A stretch of 64,000 nt of DNA from Acidobacteriaceae bacterium (GCA_019240475.1 JAFAYI010000024.1:310001-374000), one strand, 5' to 3'. Shown: positions 26,445-35,613, counted from the first letter of the stretch. Notes: generated by a model from the letters alone, not told the origin. Program-made: numbers and translations.

Positions 26445-29400
26445 CTAGCGAAAATAATACGTGCCGCCCCACGAGTTGATGCCCCACACCACCGCATCCG
26501 CGCCCACCGAAAGCGATTGCAGCTCGCCCGGAATGTAGTCCCATCCTCCCGTCCCCGCGTTGTACCGCCAGATCAGGCCCTGCGCGTCGATGCCCCACAC
26601 GCTCCCGTCATATGCCGCCTGCACCTGCGTCAGTGGCTGCCCCTCGATATGCTGCCACTCACCGCCCTGCGCATTGAAACGGTATGTCAAGCCCGCCGCA
26701 TCCACCGCCCAAACATTCGCGCTCGATCCCACCGAAATCTGCGCCATCGCTCCGGGCGCCGCCACAAAAGCCTGCGACTGCGCATCGAAGCTCTCCACCC
26801 CTCCCTGCGCGTCAATCGCCCACGCCGCGCCGTCCACTCCCACCGCAATCTGCCGCACTGCGCTCCCCATCGCCGTCCAGTTCTGCGCCGTCCCATCGAA
26901 CCGGTACGCCGTGCCGTTCTTATCCAGCGCCCATACATCGCCGTTGTCCGCTGGAATCACCTCCGCCATCGTGCCCGCCATCAGGTCCCAATTGGCCTTC
27001 GCGTAATCGTACCGGTACACCGATCCCCAGGGATTCACGCCCCACGCCGCGCCGTCTCTGGCAACGCCGATCTGCGCCAGCGTTCCCGGAATCTGCCGCC
27101 ACTGCTGCGCCAGCGGATTGAATGTATAAATCTGCCCCGATGCGTTCACGCCCCACACCGTCCCATCCGATGCAGCCGACAACTGCGCAAGCTGTCCTGG
27201 AATCTCGTGCCAGCTATTCAGCGTCACCGTTGGCGGAGAAAGCTCCGCGATGGCGTCACCCGCCATGCTCCAGGCCGACCCGTCTACGCTCGCCGCCACC
27301 TCCGTTCCCTCCGTGCCTGTCGAGTAAAAATCGTTCAACGCCGCGTTATATCGCCACGTCGTCTCGCCTTGTGACATCCATGCGTTCGCGTCCGATCCAA
27401 CTGCGAGAACCGCTCCCTCCATCCCGGAACCGATTTGGTCCCACGCTTGCCTCAACCGATTGAAGTGATACACATTCCCGCCTGCGTTGACGCCCAACAC
27501 TCCCCCATCCGCGCCCACTTGAATATCGGCAAGCTCCCCGGGAACATACTCGAACGCCCCCAGCCCCGGATTGAATCGAAAGATCGCTTGTGAGTTATTG
27601 ATCCCCCATACCGCCCCGTCGAATCCTACGGCAATCGTCGACAACTCGCCCGGTACGTTCTTCCACGTCTGGCTCGCCCCATCGAAGTGAAAAATGGCTC
27701 CGTTTGCGTTGACGCCCCACGCGTCGCCGTCACTGCCCGCCGCAATTTGGGCGAGCGTTCCCGGCACTTGCTCAAAACTCTGCGATGCCGCATTCCACCG
27801 GTAAATGTTGCCAAAAACATCCAGGCCCCATGCCACGCTGCCCGATACCGCCATGTGATAGAGCAGCACGTTTGAAACAAAATTCCACGCCTGCGTCTGC
27901 GGAGTATATACATAAATGCCCTGGTACCACTCCGTGGTCCATACCGCCGCGCCCGAACCGGAAAACAAATAGAGCGGAAGCCTGTTTGGCGTCGCAATCG
28001 TCGCCGGTTCCGCCTCCCCCCACGAGTTCAACAGCTCAAACGCATTCACGCTTCCCAGTCCCGTCACCTCGCTCGCGTTCTGCCCCGAGTCATAGCCCTC
28101 GTATCCGTTCGCGCAATCCGGACTTCCCGCTGTGCACGGCACTTCGTTAGTTCCTTCGTCAATCGAATGAAATACCGGCGCGAAATTCGCCAGCCGGTAC
28201 AGCTCGGGATTGACGTTCCCCTGCGCCTCGCCGGTCGTCTCATCGAGCAGCGCCACTATCCCCGCCATCGCCGGCGGCCCGCACGAAGTTCCGCCCACCA
28301 CCTCCAGATTTCCGCCCGCATTCCGGAATCCATTGACACAACTCCGCTGCGAGCAGATAAGATATCCCACCTGGTTCGGCGACGCAGCCAGCACCACGTC
28401 CGGAACGTCTCTGGTCCCGTCGGCGGCGATGTTAGTCCCTGCCTGCCACGCCGGCTTTCGAAAAACCGTGCTCCTCCCTCCGCCCGTCGCCAGCAGTGTT
28501 CCCGTCAGGCCGCTGTCATTCCACGGTATCTCCGGCACATATCCGCTCGCCGATCCACCCCTGCGGTTGTTGACCGGCCCGAAAACTTCCGGGCTCCCAA
28601 GCAGCGTCGTCCCGCCCACCCCCGTCACATACGGGATGCTCGCCGGCGCAACCACCGCTAATCCCTTCGTCGCGGCTTTCTCGTTCGGCGCATCGCATTC
28701 GGCCGCTCCCGCGTCCCCCGAGGAAGCCAGCGCCGTGATGCCCTGCGCGTTCGCTTGTTCGAACAGGTCCGCGATCGAATTCAAGTTCGCCGCCCCGACC
28801 TGCGCCTCGCACTCCCCGAAGCTCATGCTCAAAATCGGCGCCAGGTTATGCTCGATCGCATACGCCGCCGACGTGAATGGGTCCGTCGAATTCACGTAAA
28901 TGATCGTCGCGTTTCTCGCTATGCCGCCCGACCACTCGAGATCCAAATCGGCCTCCGTCTCAGCATCTACATCGGTTCCCGGATCCGTCCCGGCCAGCAC
29001 CACCACCGGATCTTTTTGCGGCAATCCCGCCGCCGCGCGAAAACTCCGAATGTCGGCCAAATCGATATCGCTCGACCCGGCGATCGCAATCTTCACTCCG
29101 CTGCCGTCCATCCCCGCCGCGTATAAAGGCTGCACGTTGTAAATGGTCTCGAAATCGTCCGGCGTCAAGAAGAAGTTCCCCGTGTCGCCATCGGTAAACT
29201 CCCACCGCGCCCCGCTCGCTACCATCCGCCGCGCGCTCTGCGGAGCCGGCTTGAAATCGTGCAGCCCCGCGATACTTCCCACCTTCGCGGCCATCCATCC
29301 CGGCACGCTCGGCTCTCCCGCATTGGCGATACGATTCTTGCCGCCCCATGCGTACGCGTGAATAGCGGCCCCGAATGCCGCCTTCACCTGCCCCGCGTTC

Positions 29401-29789
29401 CCCGTAAAGTTCACCGACGTCCGGCTCGGCGCAATCTCAAGATCGCTAAAACGCGCCTGCCGCAGCCACTCCGCCACCGCTTCCGCGTCCTGCTCCGTCA
29501 CCCCAAACCGGTCGGCATAACCCGCCGGCGTCAGCCATCGATGGTAAAGCGCATTCCCGCGCGTCTGCTGCGCCTCTAGCAGTTGCTCCAGGTCCTGCTC
29601 CTGCTCCGGCGTCTTCCGAAACCGAATCGCCATGCGCGGCATTGGCCTCGCGCCTTCCACCTCTCCCAAATCCTCGGCCGCCGCCGTCAACGGGCTCACG
29701 TTCCCCGGGATCGAGATCCGCGGCCGCTCCGCCTGCCCGTAACTAAGCCCCGCAATGAGTACGACTCCGCCTACACAAACCCAGCGCAT
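26445..29789 (-). CDS. S53-family peptidase (kumamolisin-like) with C-terminal tectonin-like propellers
   Basis: A 1114-residue exported protein. After a signal peptide (VCVGGVVLIAGLSYGQ) comes an S53 activation prodomain (about 30-180, LYHRWLTPAGYADRFGVTEQ, VNFTGNAGQVKAAFGAAIHA). The peptidase part has DAETEADLDLEWSGGIARNA, holding the catalytic Glu/Asp pair, SMSFGECEAQ with the oxyanion region and VVGGTSCGPPAMAGIVALLD with the catalytic serine; the usual residue after GTS is Ala, here Cys. From about residue 600 there are some 12-13 repeats of about 40 residues such as QVPGTLAQIAAGSDGDAWGV and IPGTLAQIGVARDGAAWGVN, which match tectonin/TECPR beta-propeller blades that bind sugars or lipopolysaccharide. 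S53 enzymes are acid-active serine peptidases. The ATG at 29789 is chosen for the signal peptide; a longer in-frame start at 29879 is possible. Confidence 0.88.
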   Translation of the reverse strand: MRWVCVGGVVLIAGLSYGQAERPRISIPGNVSPLTAAAEDLGEVEGARPMPRMAIRFRKTPEQEQDLEQLLEAQQTRGNALYHRWLTPAGYADRFGVTEQDAEAVAEWLRQARFSDLEIAPSRTSVNFTGNAGQVKAAFGAAIHAYAWGGKNRIANAGEPSVPGWMAAKVGSIAGLHDFKPAPQSARRMVASGARWEFTDGDTGNFFLTPDDFETIYNVQPLYAAGMDGSGVKIAIAGSSDIDLADIRSFRAAAGLPQKDPVVVLAGTDPGTDVDAETEADLDLEWSGGIARNATIIYVNSTDPFTSAAYAIEHNLAPILSMSFGECEAQVGAANLNSIADLFEQANAQGITALASSGDAGAAECDAPNEKAATKGLAVVAPASIPYVTGVGGTTLLGSPEVFGPVNNRRGGSASGYVPEIPWNDSGLTGTLLATGGGRSTVFRKPAWQAGTNIAADGTRDVPDVVLAASPNQVGYLICSQRSCVNGFRNAGGNLEVVGGTSCGPPAMAGIVALLDETTGEAQGNVNPELYRLANFAPVFHSIDEGTNEVPCTAGSPDCANGYEGYDSGQNASEVTGLGSVNAFELLNSWGEAEPATIATPNRLPLYLFSGSGAAVWTTEWYQGIYVYTPQTQAWNFVSNVLLYHMAVSGSVAWGLDVFGNIYRWNAASQSFEQVPGTLAQIAAGSDGDAWGVNANGAIFHFDGASQTWKNVPGELSTIAVGFDGAVWGINNSQAIFRFNPGLGAFEYVPGELADIQVGADGGVLGVNAGGNVYHFNRLRQAWDQIGSGMEGAVLAVGSDANAWMSQGETTWRYNAALNDFYSTGTEGTEVAASVDGSAWSMAGDAIAELSPPTVTLNSWHEIPGQLAQLSAASDGTVWGVNASGQIYTFNPLAQQWRQIPGTLAQIGVARDGAAWGVNPWGSVYRYDYAKANWDLMAGTMAEVIPADNGDVWALDKNGTAYRFDGTAQNWTAMGSAVRQIAVGVDGAAWAIDAQGGVESFDAQSQAFVAAPGAMAQISVGSSANVWAVDAAGLTYRFNAQGGEWQHIEGQPLTQVQAAYDGSVWGIDAQGLIWRYNAGTGGWDYIPGELQSLSVGADAVVWGINSWGGTYYFR

Positions 29790-29908
29790 AGTAACTGAGA
29801 GTACTCGCTTGCCCGGTAAAATTCTCAGCGCTCCTGACCACTGCACCCGTGGAAAGTACCGGTACCAAGCCAGCCTCACAACCGGCGCAGTAACATCGCC
29901 ATATACCC

Positions 29909-30298
29909 ATGACTCAAGACCGTCAGAACATCTCCTCCGGCGCCAAGTGGGAAGACATCGTCGGTTACAGTCGCGCCGTGCGCGTCGGCAATCGTATCTA
30001 CATGACCGGCACCACCGCTACCGGCAGCGATGGCCAAATCGTCGGCCTCAACGACGGCTACCGCCAGGCCGTGCAATGTATTCTCAACATCAAAAGCGCT
30101 CTCGAGAAAGCCGGCGCCGATCTCTCAAACGTCGTGCGGACCCGCATGTTCGTCACCGACATTGGCCGGTGGCAGGAATACGGCCGCGCTCACCGCGAAT
30201 TCTTCGGCGAGATCCGCCCTTGCGCCACCATGGTCGAGGTCCGCGCCCTCATCGATCCCGCCATGCTCATCGAGATCGAAGTCGAAGCCGAGCTATGA
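29909..30298 (+). CDS. RidA (YjgF/YER057c) family protein
   Basis: A 129-residue protein of the Rid family, small trimeric proteins that hydrolyse reactive enamine/imine intermediates formed by PLP enzymes. The conserved C-terminal segment is seen in [20 protein letters not shown], including the arginine of the active site in [12 protein letters not shown], and the trimer contact segment [20 protein letters not shown]. It belongs to a Rid subgroup other than archetypal RidA, since the N-terminus ([20 protein letters not shown]) is different, so enamine deaminase activity is likely but not certain. Its last six bases overlap the end of the convergent araD gene. Confidence 0.88.
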   Translation: MTQDRQNISSGAKWEDIVGYSRAVRVGNRIYMTGTTATGSDGQIVGLNDGYRQAVQCILNIKSALEKAGADLSNVVRTRMFVTDIGRWQEYGRAHREFFGEIRPCATMVEVRALIDPAMLIEIEVEAEL

Positions 30299-30997
30299 TC
30301 CGCCCGCCTTCTGCCCGTAATACGCTGTCGCCCCGTGCTTTCGCAAGAAATGTTTGTCCCGCAGCGTCTCTGAAATGCCCCGCGCGTCCGCTCTCAGGGT
30401 GAAGGTCAAGTACGCCATGTGCGCCAGCTCTTCCAGGATCACCGCGTGATGCGCCGCGTCTTTCGCCGTCTCGCCCCAACAGAACGGCCCATGCCCGGCC
30501 ACCAGCACCGCCATCGTTCCCAGCGGATCTAACTTCGCGAACCGCCGCACGATCGCCTGCCCCGTGTTCCATTCGTATTCCGACTCGATGTCATGCGCCT
30601 GCATCTCTTCGGTCGCCGGAACCGCCCCGCGAAAGTAATCCGCGTGCGTCGTTCCCAGGCACGGAATCTCCTGTCCCGCCTGCGCCCAGGCCGTCGCATA
30701 CCGGGAATGCGTATGCGCCACTCCATTCACGCCCTCGAAGGCCCGGTAGAGTGCGAGATGAGTCGCTAAATCCGAGGAAGGCCGCAGCGTCCCTTCCACT
30801 AACTTCCCCTCGATATCGGTTATTACTAAATCGTCCGGCTTCATCGTTTCGTACGGCACGCCGCTCGGCTTGATCACGACTAACCCCGACGCCCGGTCAT
30901 ACCCGCTGGCATTTCCGAAAGTAAATACAACTAAGTCGTGCTTTACTAACTCCTGATTCGCCTCGAATACTTCTTCGCGTAAACTCTTTAGCTTCAT
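30293..30997 (-). CDS. araD: L-ribulose-5-phosphate 4-epimerase
   Basis: A 234-residue class II aldolase-fold enzyme that interconverts L-ribulose 5-phosphate and D-xylulose 5-phosphate, the last step of L-arabinose entry into the pentose phosphate pathway. Zinc ligands are H95 and H97 ([14 protein letters not shown]) and H169 ([11 protein letters not shown]); D120 in TTHADYFRG is placed as the catalytic acid/base. [20 protein letters not shown] is the phosphate-binding segment. Length matches E. coli AraD (231). The ATG overlaps the araB stop (ATGA), so the pair is translationally coupled. araA, the isomerase, is not in the window. Confidence 0.94.
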   Translation of the reverse strand: MKLKSLREEVFEANQELVKHDLVVFTFGNASGYDRASGLVVIKPSGVPYETMKPDDLVITDIEGKLVEGTLRPSSDLATHLALYRAFEGVNGVAHTHSRYATAWAQAGQEIPCLGTTHADYFRGAVPATEEMQAHDIESEYEWNTGQAIVRRFAKLDPLGTMAVLVAGHGPFCWGETAKDAAHHAVILEELAHMAYLTFTLRADARGISETLRDKHFLRKHGATAYYGQKAGGS

Positions 30998-32580
30998 TGC
31001 GCCTGCCTCGCTCGCGCCGCCACTCCCCGCAGTTGCGGAAGAATGTCGCCCACCGCCACCGGCGCCGAATCCTTTGTCCCCAGCGCATAATACAGGCGCT
31101 TGTACAGCGGAAACAGCTCTTCGTAAATCGCCACGCTTGCCGGCTCAGGATGAAACGTGCGATGCGGCGGGCAAAGCGCCTCCTGCGCCGCCTCAATCGA
31201 GGGAAACGCCTTCGCCGCCAGGAACGCGAATATGGCCGACCCCAAGCTCGTCACATCGCCCCGCGGAACCAGAATCGGTTTGTTCAACACATTTGCGTAA
31301 ATCTGGTTCAAGACATCGTTCTTCTGCGGAATCCCGCCGCCGTTGATGATCCGCTCCACCGCCGTCCCATGCCGCTCCATCCGCTCCAGAATCACCCGCG
31401 TATGAAACGCCGTGCCTTCAATCGCCGCGAACAATTCATCGGCCGCCGTGCTCGCCAGGTTCCATCCGAGCGTCACGCCGCCCAGCTCCGGATTCACCAG
31501 CACTGTCCGGTCGCCGTTGTCCCACGCCATCCGCAGCAGTCCCGTCTGCCCCGCTCCATACCCGCTCAGCTCGCGCGATAGAACCGCCGCCGATGACCCT
31601 GCCCGCCGCGCGATCGCTTCGAACATATCGCCCACCGCCGAAAGCCCGGCCTCGATCCCCGTCAGGTGCGGCGCCACCGACCCCGCCACCACCCCGCACA
31701 CCCCCGGAACCAGCGTCGTCCTCTCGCTCAGCCCAATAATGCAAGTCGACGTGCCGATCACGTTCACCACATCGCCCAGCCTGATCCCCGCCCCCACCGC
31801 GTCCCAATGAGCATCGAACGCGCCCACGGGAATCAGCGCGCCCGCCGCAAGCCCTAGCTTCTCCGCCCACTCCTCGCATAACCTGCCCGCAATGCAATCT
31901 GAGGTCGCATACCGCCCCTGGAGCCGCGCCCGCACGCCCTTCAACAGCGGGTCCACGGAAACCAGAAACTCTTCCGGAGGCAGCCCGCCCAGCCGCTCGT
32001 TCCACATCCACTTATGGCCCATGGCGCAGATACTGCGCGGCGCCTGCGCCGCCTCTCGAATCCCGCACAGCACCGCCGCCGCGTAATCGCAGTGCTCGAA
32101 TGCCGAAACGAACCGCTCCCGCTTCTCCGGGTTATGCCTCAGCCAATGCAGCAGCTTTGAAAAACCCCACTCGGACGAATACACTCCGCCGCACCACTCG
32201 ATCGCCTCCAGCCGCGCCTCATGCGCCCGCTGCGTGATCTCCGCTGCCTCGCGCCACGCCCGATGATCGGCCCACAGATAGTATTCATCCAGCGGCGCCA
32301 GGTTCTTTCCTACCGGAATCACCGTCGAACCCGTGGTATCGATCGCAATCGCCTCTATCTCGCGCCCCTCTGCCCCCGCTTCGGCCAGCGCCTTCCTGGT
32401 CGCTGCCGCCAGCGCCGTCATATGGTCCGCATGGCTCTGCGTCGCATAATCCGGATCGCCCTGCTTGCGATGCACCGGATACTCCGCCACTCCCGCGCCC
32501 CGCCGTCCCTCCCGGTCGTCGAAAATCGAAACGCGCGCGCTCAGCGTCCCGAAATCCACTCCAGCAACCAGCCTGCTCAT
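30994..32580 (-). CDS. araB: Ribulokinase
   Basis: A 528-residue FGGY-family kinase that phosphorylates L-ribulose in the cytoplasm. The N-terminal phosphate motif is AGVDFGTLSARVSIFDDREG; the substrate region shows AIDTTGSTVIPVGKNLAPLD, YYLWADHRA and ICAMGHKWMWN; the second FGGY domain has VGAFDAHWDAVGAGIRLGDV, NVIGTSTCIIG and INGGGIPQKNDVLNQIYANV, with TSLGSAIFAF near the end. These are diagnostic of AraB-type ribulokinases rather than xylulokinases. It is the first gene of the araB-araD pair. The 440 bases upstream hold a gene remnant and a TATAAT box but no arabinose regulator. Confidence 0.94.
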   Translation of the reverse strand: MSRLVAGVDFGTLSARVSIFDDREGRRGAGVAEYPVHRKQGDPDYATQSHADHMTALAAATRKALAEAGAEGREIEAIAIDTTGSTVIPVGKNLAPLDEYYLWADHRAWREAAEITQRAHEARLEAIEWCGGVYSSEWGFSKLLHWLRHNPEKRERFVSAFEHCDYAAAVLCGIREAAQAPRSICAMGHKWMWNERLGGLPPEEFLVSVDPLLKGVRARLQGRYATSDCIAGRLCEEWAEKLGLAAGALIPVGAFDAHWDAVGAGIRLGDVVNVIGTSTCIIGLSERTTLVPGVCGVVAGSVAPHLTGIEAGLSAVGDMFEAIARRAGSSAAVLSRELSGYGAGQTGLLRMAWDNGDRTVLVNPELGGVTLGWNLASTAADELFAAIEGTAFHTRVILERMERHGTAVERIINGGGIPQKNDVLNQIYANVLNKPILVPRGDVTSLGSAIFAFLAAKAFPSIEAAQEALCPPHRTFHPEPASVAIYEELFPLYKRLYYALGTKDSAPVAVGDILPQLRGVAARARQAQ

Positions 32581-32597
32581 CGTGCGCCGCCTCGAAC

Positions 32598-32802
32598 TAC
32601 GTAAGATCCAACTCCAGCCGCCTCACCGGCGCCGGCGCGAATCGGTACACCACCGGCGCCCCCGCCGCAACTTCTCCGCCCGCCACAGGTTACCGCCCTG
32701 GTGCGCTCCATACATCGCGAACACATGATAATCGGAGTCACCGTAAACCAAATCGATCGCAAGCATATCGGCGTAGACATTATATGGTCCAAGCCCCCGG
32801 GC
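32598..32802 (-). pseudogene. Frameshifted remnant of an unknown protein upstream of araB
   Basis: On the minus strand the frame from 32802 reads GPYNVYADMLAIDLVYGDSD, then YHVFAMYGAHQGGNLWRAEK, and breaks into arginine-rich noise; a shift of one base at that point continues as VAAGAPVVYRFAPAPVRRLE and ends at a TAG (32598-32600). Composition and codon choice look truly coding on both sides, so a gene end with a single-base deletion is likely. No family is recognised. A perfect TATAAT (32779-32784, minus strand) lies inside and could drive araB, so the segment could instead be a leader; no good -35 goes with it. Confidence 0.4.
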
Positions 32803-32905
32803 TCATCCCAAAGTCGCAGGCATAATTCCATCTCCGGCCTGAAGACACAAGCCCCCGCCGCCGCGTATCCTGTCTTCAATAGATCCCTGAAAGTTGAGCT
32901 GAACT

Positions 32906-32929
32906 GGCGCGGGACTCCCACCCCGCGCC
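32906..32929 (-). terminator. GC-rich hairpin after the NfrB-like gene
   Basis: An 8-bp perfect stem (GGCGCGGG / CCCGCGCC) with an 8-base loop lies about 93 bases after the stop of the glycosyltransferase gene. There is no T run after it on the minus strand, so termination is only a possibility. Confidence 0.3.
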
Positions 32930-33021
32930 ATTCTCATTCCATGCTTCGCGCGCAACGCGCCGGACGCCCGGTGCGCTTACAACATCGTCCGCGCACAACG
33001 GGAACCGGACGCTCCGCGCCC

Positions 33022-34806
33022 TTACAACAGCGCCCGCAGCTCCTGGTAATTCCTCTTCGTCACCAACTGGAACTCGATCTGCAGCCGCGTGAATGCCTTC
33101 AGTTCCTCTAACGCATTCGCCGGCGGAACACTCGCTCCCGCCACCAGCAGCCGCCCGCGCTCCACCCCGAACGGCACGATCCCGAACCGCTCCTCCACGT
33201 GCGCCGGCAGCGTCCTCGCAATCCGCGCCTTCACCCGCCGCGTATCCACCCGCCCCGACGGCACCCCCGACTGCAAGCTCATCGCCTTGCAAACCTCATC
33301 GTCCGACAACCGCCCGCTCGCCACCAGGTGCTCCGCCAAATCCCCATCGGCCCGCATCTCCGCCCTCACCTGCGCCATCTCGCCCTTGGACAAATAGCCG
33401 GACGCCACCAGCACTTCGTCCAGCTCCCGCCTGTGCAGCAGCAGTGCATCCCGGCTCGGATACGCATGCTCCGTCTTCAGCCAAACCAGCGGCCGCCGGT
33501 GCGCCTTGGAATGCAAAAAACGCCACAGCGCCCCCATCGATGCGCAGCAATTCACCAGGTTCCCGTGAAAGCACCGCAGCGGAACTCCCACCGCGAACCC
33601 CAACCCAAAGATCCCCGCCACGCACGCCGCGCGCAGCGTCAGCCGCACCGACTGCAGCCCCAGCGTCACCCAGCACAACGCCAGAATCCCCGGATTCTCT
33701 ACCGCAAACGCCCACGGCCTGTGCATGTAAAGGCTCTCGATCCAATCGCCCGCGCCCACCAGGAACAAAAGGTTGGTCAGCAGGCTCACCGGATTCGCGA
33801 TCAACCCCTTCCGATCCCGCCAGAACCAATACCGCGTCCGCCAGCTCCGCCCCCATCCGTGCCGCTCCCAGCACTGCAGCGCGATCCCCGTCACCCACCG
33901 CGTGCGCTGCCGGATCGCCGACCGCAGCGTCCTCGGAAAATATTCGCGCGTCGCGATGTACCCCTTCCCGCCCTTCTTGAGCGGCGCGAATAACTGCGTC
34001 TGGCCCGCCTCGTGAATATGCACGCCAATCTCGTAGTCTTCCGTCAGGCTCGCCGCATCGAACACCAGGTTGTCCCGCTCGCTCGCCAGCCGCTCCAATA
34101 TCTCGCGCGCGAATCCCGTCCCCACTCCATTCGATGGAATGAACGATCCGCTATACTGCCGCGCCAGCATATCGATCCTCTGGAACTCGGCGAATTCGTC
34201 GCAATACACCGCATGCGTAAACTCCCCAAACGGCGTCGGAAGCGGAAGCACCGGAATCTGCACCATGGCATAGGTCGCCCGTTCCCGATTGATCGTCGAA
34301 AGCGCCTCCGGATGAATCAGATCCTCGGCGTCATGCAGCACCACCGTATCGAACCGCGCCCCGGTTTCTTCTTCGAAGAGCGTCATGCGCTGATAGATCC
34401 AGTTCAGGCAATCCGCCTTCGACGTCGGCCCCGGATGCGGGCACTCCGCCACGTGCACATTTCGAAAGGTCTCGGCCAGCCGCTCCGTCGCCTCAACCGT
34501 CGCCCCATCGTTCGGATACACGCCCAGGAAAAAATCGTAGTTGCGATACCCGATCGCCGCCACGTTGTGCCGCACCATGTTCCCGATCACGCCCGATTCC
34601 TTCCAGCACGGCACAAAGATCGCGATCCGCCGCTCCTCCCCCAGGAATTCGCCGAGCGACGGCGCAATCGCCGGCTTCCGGTGCCGAATCCAATGCGTCA
34701 GGCAAATGAGTACCGGGACCAGATCGTCCACCCCGCTTAGAAGCAGAACGATCGCGAGCGTTCCCAGAATGGCCGGCCAGGCTGCGATTATTGACTGCAA
34801 AGACAC
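33022..34806 (-). CDS. NfrB-like membrane glycosyltransferase with C-terminal GspE_N/MshEN-like domain
   Basis: A roughly 594-residue inner-membrane protein. One N-terminal helix precedes a GT2 domain: FVPCWKESGVIGNMVRHNVA, VYPNDGAT, LHDAEDLIHPEAL (DxD-type metal site), SLTEDYEIGVHIHE (TED) and RQRTRWVTGIALQCWERHG (QxxRW-type motif), then several helices. The last 150 residues (LDEVLVASGYLSKGEMAQVR ... EERFGIVPFGVERGRLLVAG) match the GspE N-terminal/MshEN fold, which in relatives binds cyclic di-GMP. The same plan is found in NfrB, which makes an exopolysaccharide with its partner NfrA; no nfrA is present here. Of two adjacent GTG codons the second (34806) is better spaced from AGGA. Confidence 0.85.
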   Translation of the reverse strand: MSLQSIIAAWPAILGTLAIVLLLSGVDDLVPVLICLTHWIRHRKPAIAPSLGEFLGEERRIAIFVPCWKESGVIGNMVRHNVAAIGYRNYDFFLGVYPNDGATVEATERLAETFRNVHVAECPHPGPTSKADCLNWIYQRMTLFEEETGARFDTVVLHDAEDLIHPEALSTINRERATYAMVQIPVLPLPTPFGEFTHAVYCDEFAEFQRIDMLARQYSGSFIPSNGVGTGFAREILERLASERDNLVFDAASLTEDYEIGVHIHEAGQTQLFAPLKKGGKGYIATREYFPRTLRSAIRQRTRWVTGIALQCWERHGWGRSWRTRYWFWRDRKGLIANPVSLLTNLLFLVGAGDWIESLYMHRPWAFAVENPGILALCWVTLGLQSVRLTLRAACVAGIFGLGFAVGVPLRCFHGNLVNCCASMGALWRFLHSKAHRRPLVWLKTEHAYPSRDALLLHRRELDEVLVASGYLSKGEMAQVRAEMRADGDLAEHLVASGRLSDDEVCKAMSLQSGVPSGRVDTRRVKARIARTLPAHVEERFGIVPFGVERGRLLVAGASVPPANALEELKAFTRLQIEFQLVTKRNYQELRALL

Positions 34807-34894
34807 CACTGTCCTTGATAGGAAAAGTGCTCCTCTATCGGCTTGAATCGCAGAAGTCGCATAGAATTTTCTGAGGAAAACTACACTCTCTTAC

Positions 34895-35221
34895 TTGACA
34901 GATGCACAATCGGGACGCGCGGACCTGACGTCGTTCAGTCAGTTCGTCCAGGAAGTCATCAACGGCGCCCTCCGGCGGCACACCTTCTCGCAGTGGGAGC
35001 TCACCCTCCTGCTCGATCTGCAGACCTGCGCCGTCCGCAAATCCGCCCTCCCGGACCTGCTGCGGCGCTATCTCAAGGCCGTCCATCGCGACTTTGCCGC
35101 CGGCGCATCCGTTCCCCTTCGCCTGTCCCTCTTCGTCGAACGCCGCCGCGAGAGCCGCCCCGCTTCTTCCTCCCTTCATCAACCGCGCGCCCACGCCGTT
35201 CGCGCCGCCCGCGCCCGCTGA
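34895..35221 (+). CDS. Small conserved-looking helical protein of unknown function
   Basis: A possible protein of up to 108 residues starting at TTG. The middle is well-behaved amphipathic sequence: SFSQFVQEVINGALRRHTFS, QWELTLLLDLQTCAVRKSAL, PDLLRRYLKAVHRDFAAGAS, then VPLRLSLFVERRRESRP; the last 30 residues are low-complexity and basic. It is not recognised as a named family. The region upstream is shared with the divergent NfrB-like gene, and the iron-trafficking gene follows 83 bases later on the same strand. No good ribosome site precedes the TTG, so the true start may be further in. Confidence 0.5.
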   Translation: MTDAQSGRADLTSFSQFVQEVINGALRRHTFSQWELTLLLDLQTCAVRKSALPDLLRRYLKAVHRDFAAGASVPLRLSLFVERRRESRPASSSLHQPRAHAVRAARAR

Positions 35222-35304
35222 TTCCATCCAACTTCCGCCATGCCCGTTCCCGCTCGCCCCTCCACCTTGGGCTATCCTCAAGAAAGAAAAAAGCGAGGCT
35301 ATCT

Positions 35305-35613
35305 ATGGCAGGCACTCAGGCATCCAGCCCAACCCCTAAACCCCAGCGCACCGTCTTCTGCGTCAAGCTGCAAAAAGAGCTCCCCGGTCTCGACGAAACC
35401 CCCTTCGACAACCCCCTCGGCCAGCGCATCTACGATCACGTCTCGAAAGACGCCTGGCGCATGTGGGTCGAGCAGATGAAGATGATCATGAACGAGTATC
35501 GTCTGAATCTCGGCACGCCGGAAGCCCAGGAATTTCTGATGAAGCAGATGGAAGAGTATTTCTTCGGCGAAGGCGCCGCTCACCCGCCCGGCTACGTCGC
35601 ACCCGGCCACTAA
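35305..35613 (+). CDS. Fe(2+)-trafficking protein, YggX family
   Basis: A 102-residue protein. After a 14-residue Pro/Thr-rich extension it matches YggX: RTVFCVKLQKELPGLDETPF (single conserved cysteine at C19), LGQRIYDHVSKDAWRMWVEQ, MKMIMNEYRLNLGTPEAQEF and MKQMEEYFFGEGAAHPPGYV. YggX protects iron-sulfur enzymes against oxidants and helps iron supply; in many genomes it sits beside mutY, which is not seen here. The reading frame is open far upstream, but the ATG at 35305 has GAGG six bases before it and gives the right N-terminus. Confidence 0.93.
   Translation: MAGTQASSPTPKPQRTVFCVKLQKELPGLDETPFDNPLGQRIYDHVSKDAWRMWVEQMKMIMNEYRLNLGTPEAQEFLMKQMEEYFFGEGAAHPPGYVAPGH

Noticed and set aside
26115..27374. 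419-codon plus-strand frame running from the permease gene into the S53 gene
   Set aside because: Arg/His/Pro-rich shadow that crosses two well-supported genes without its own initiation signal.
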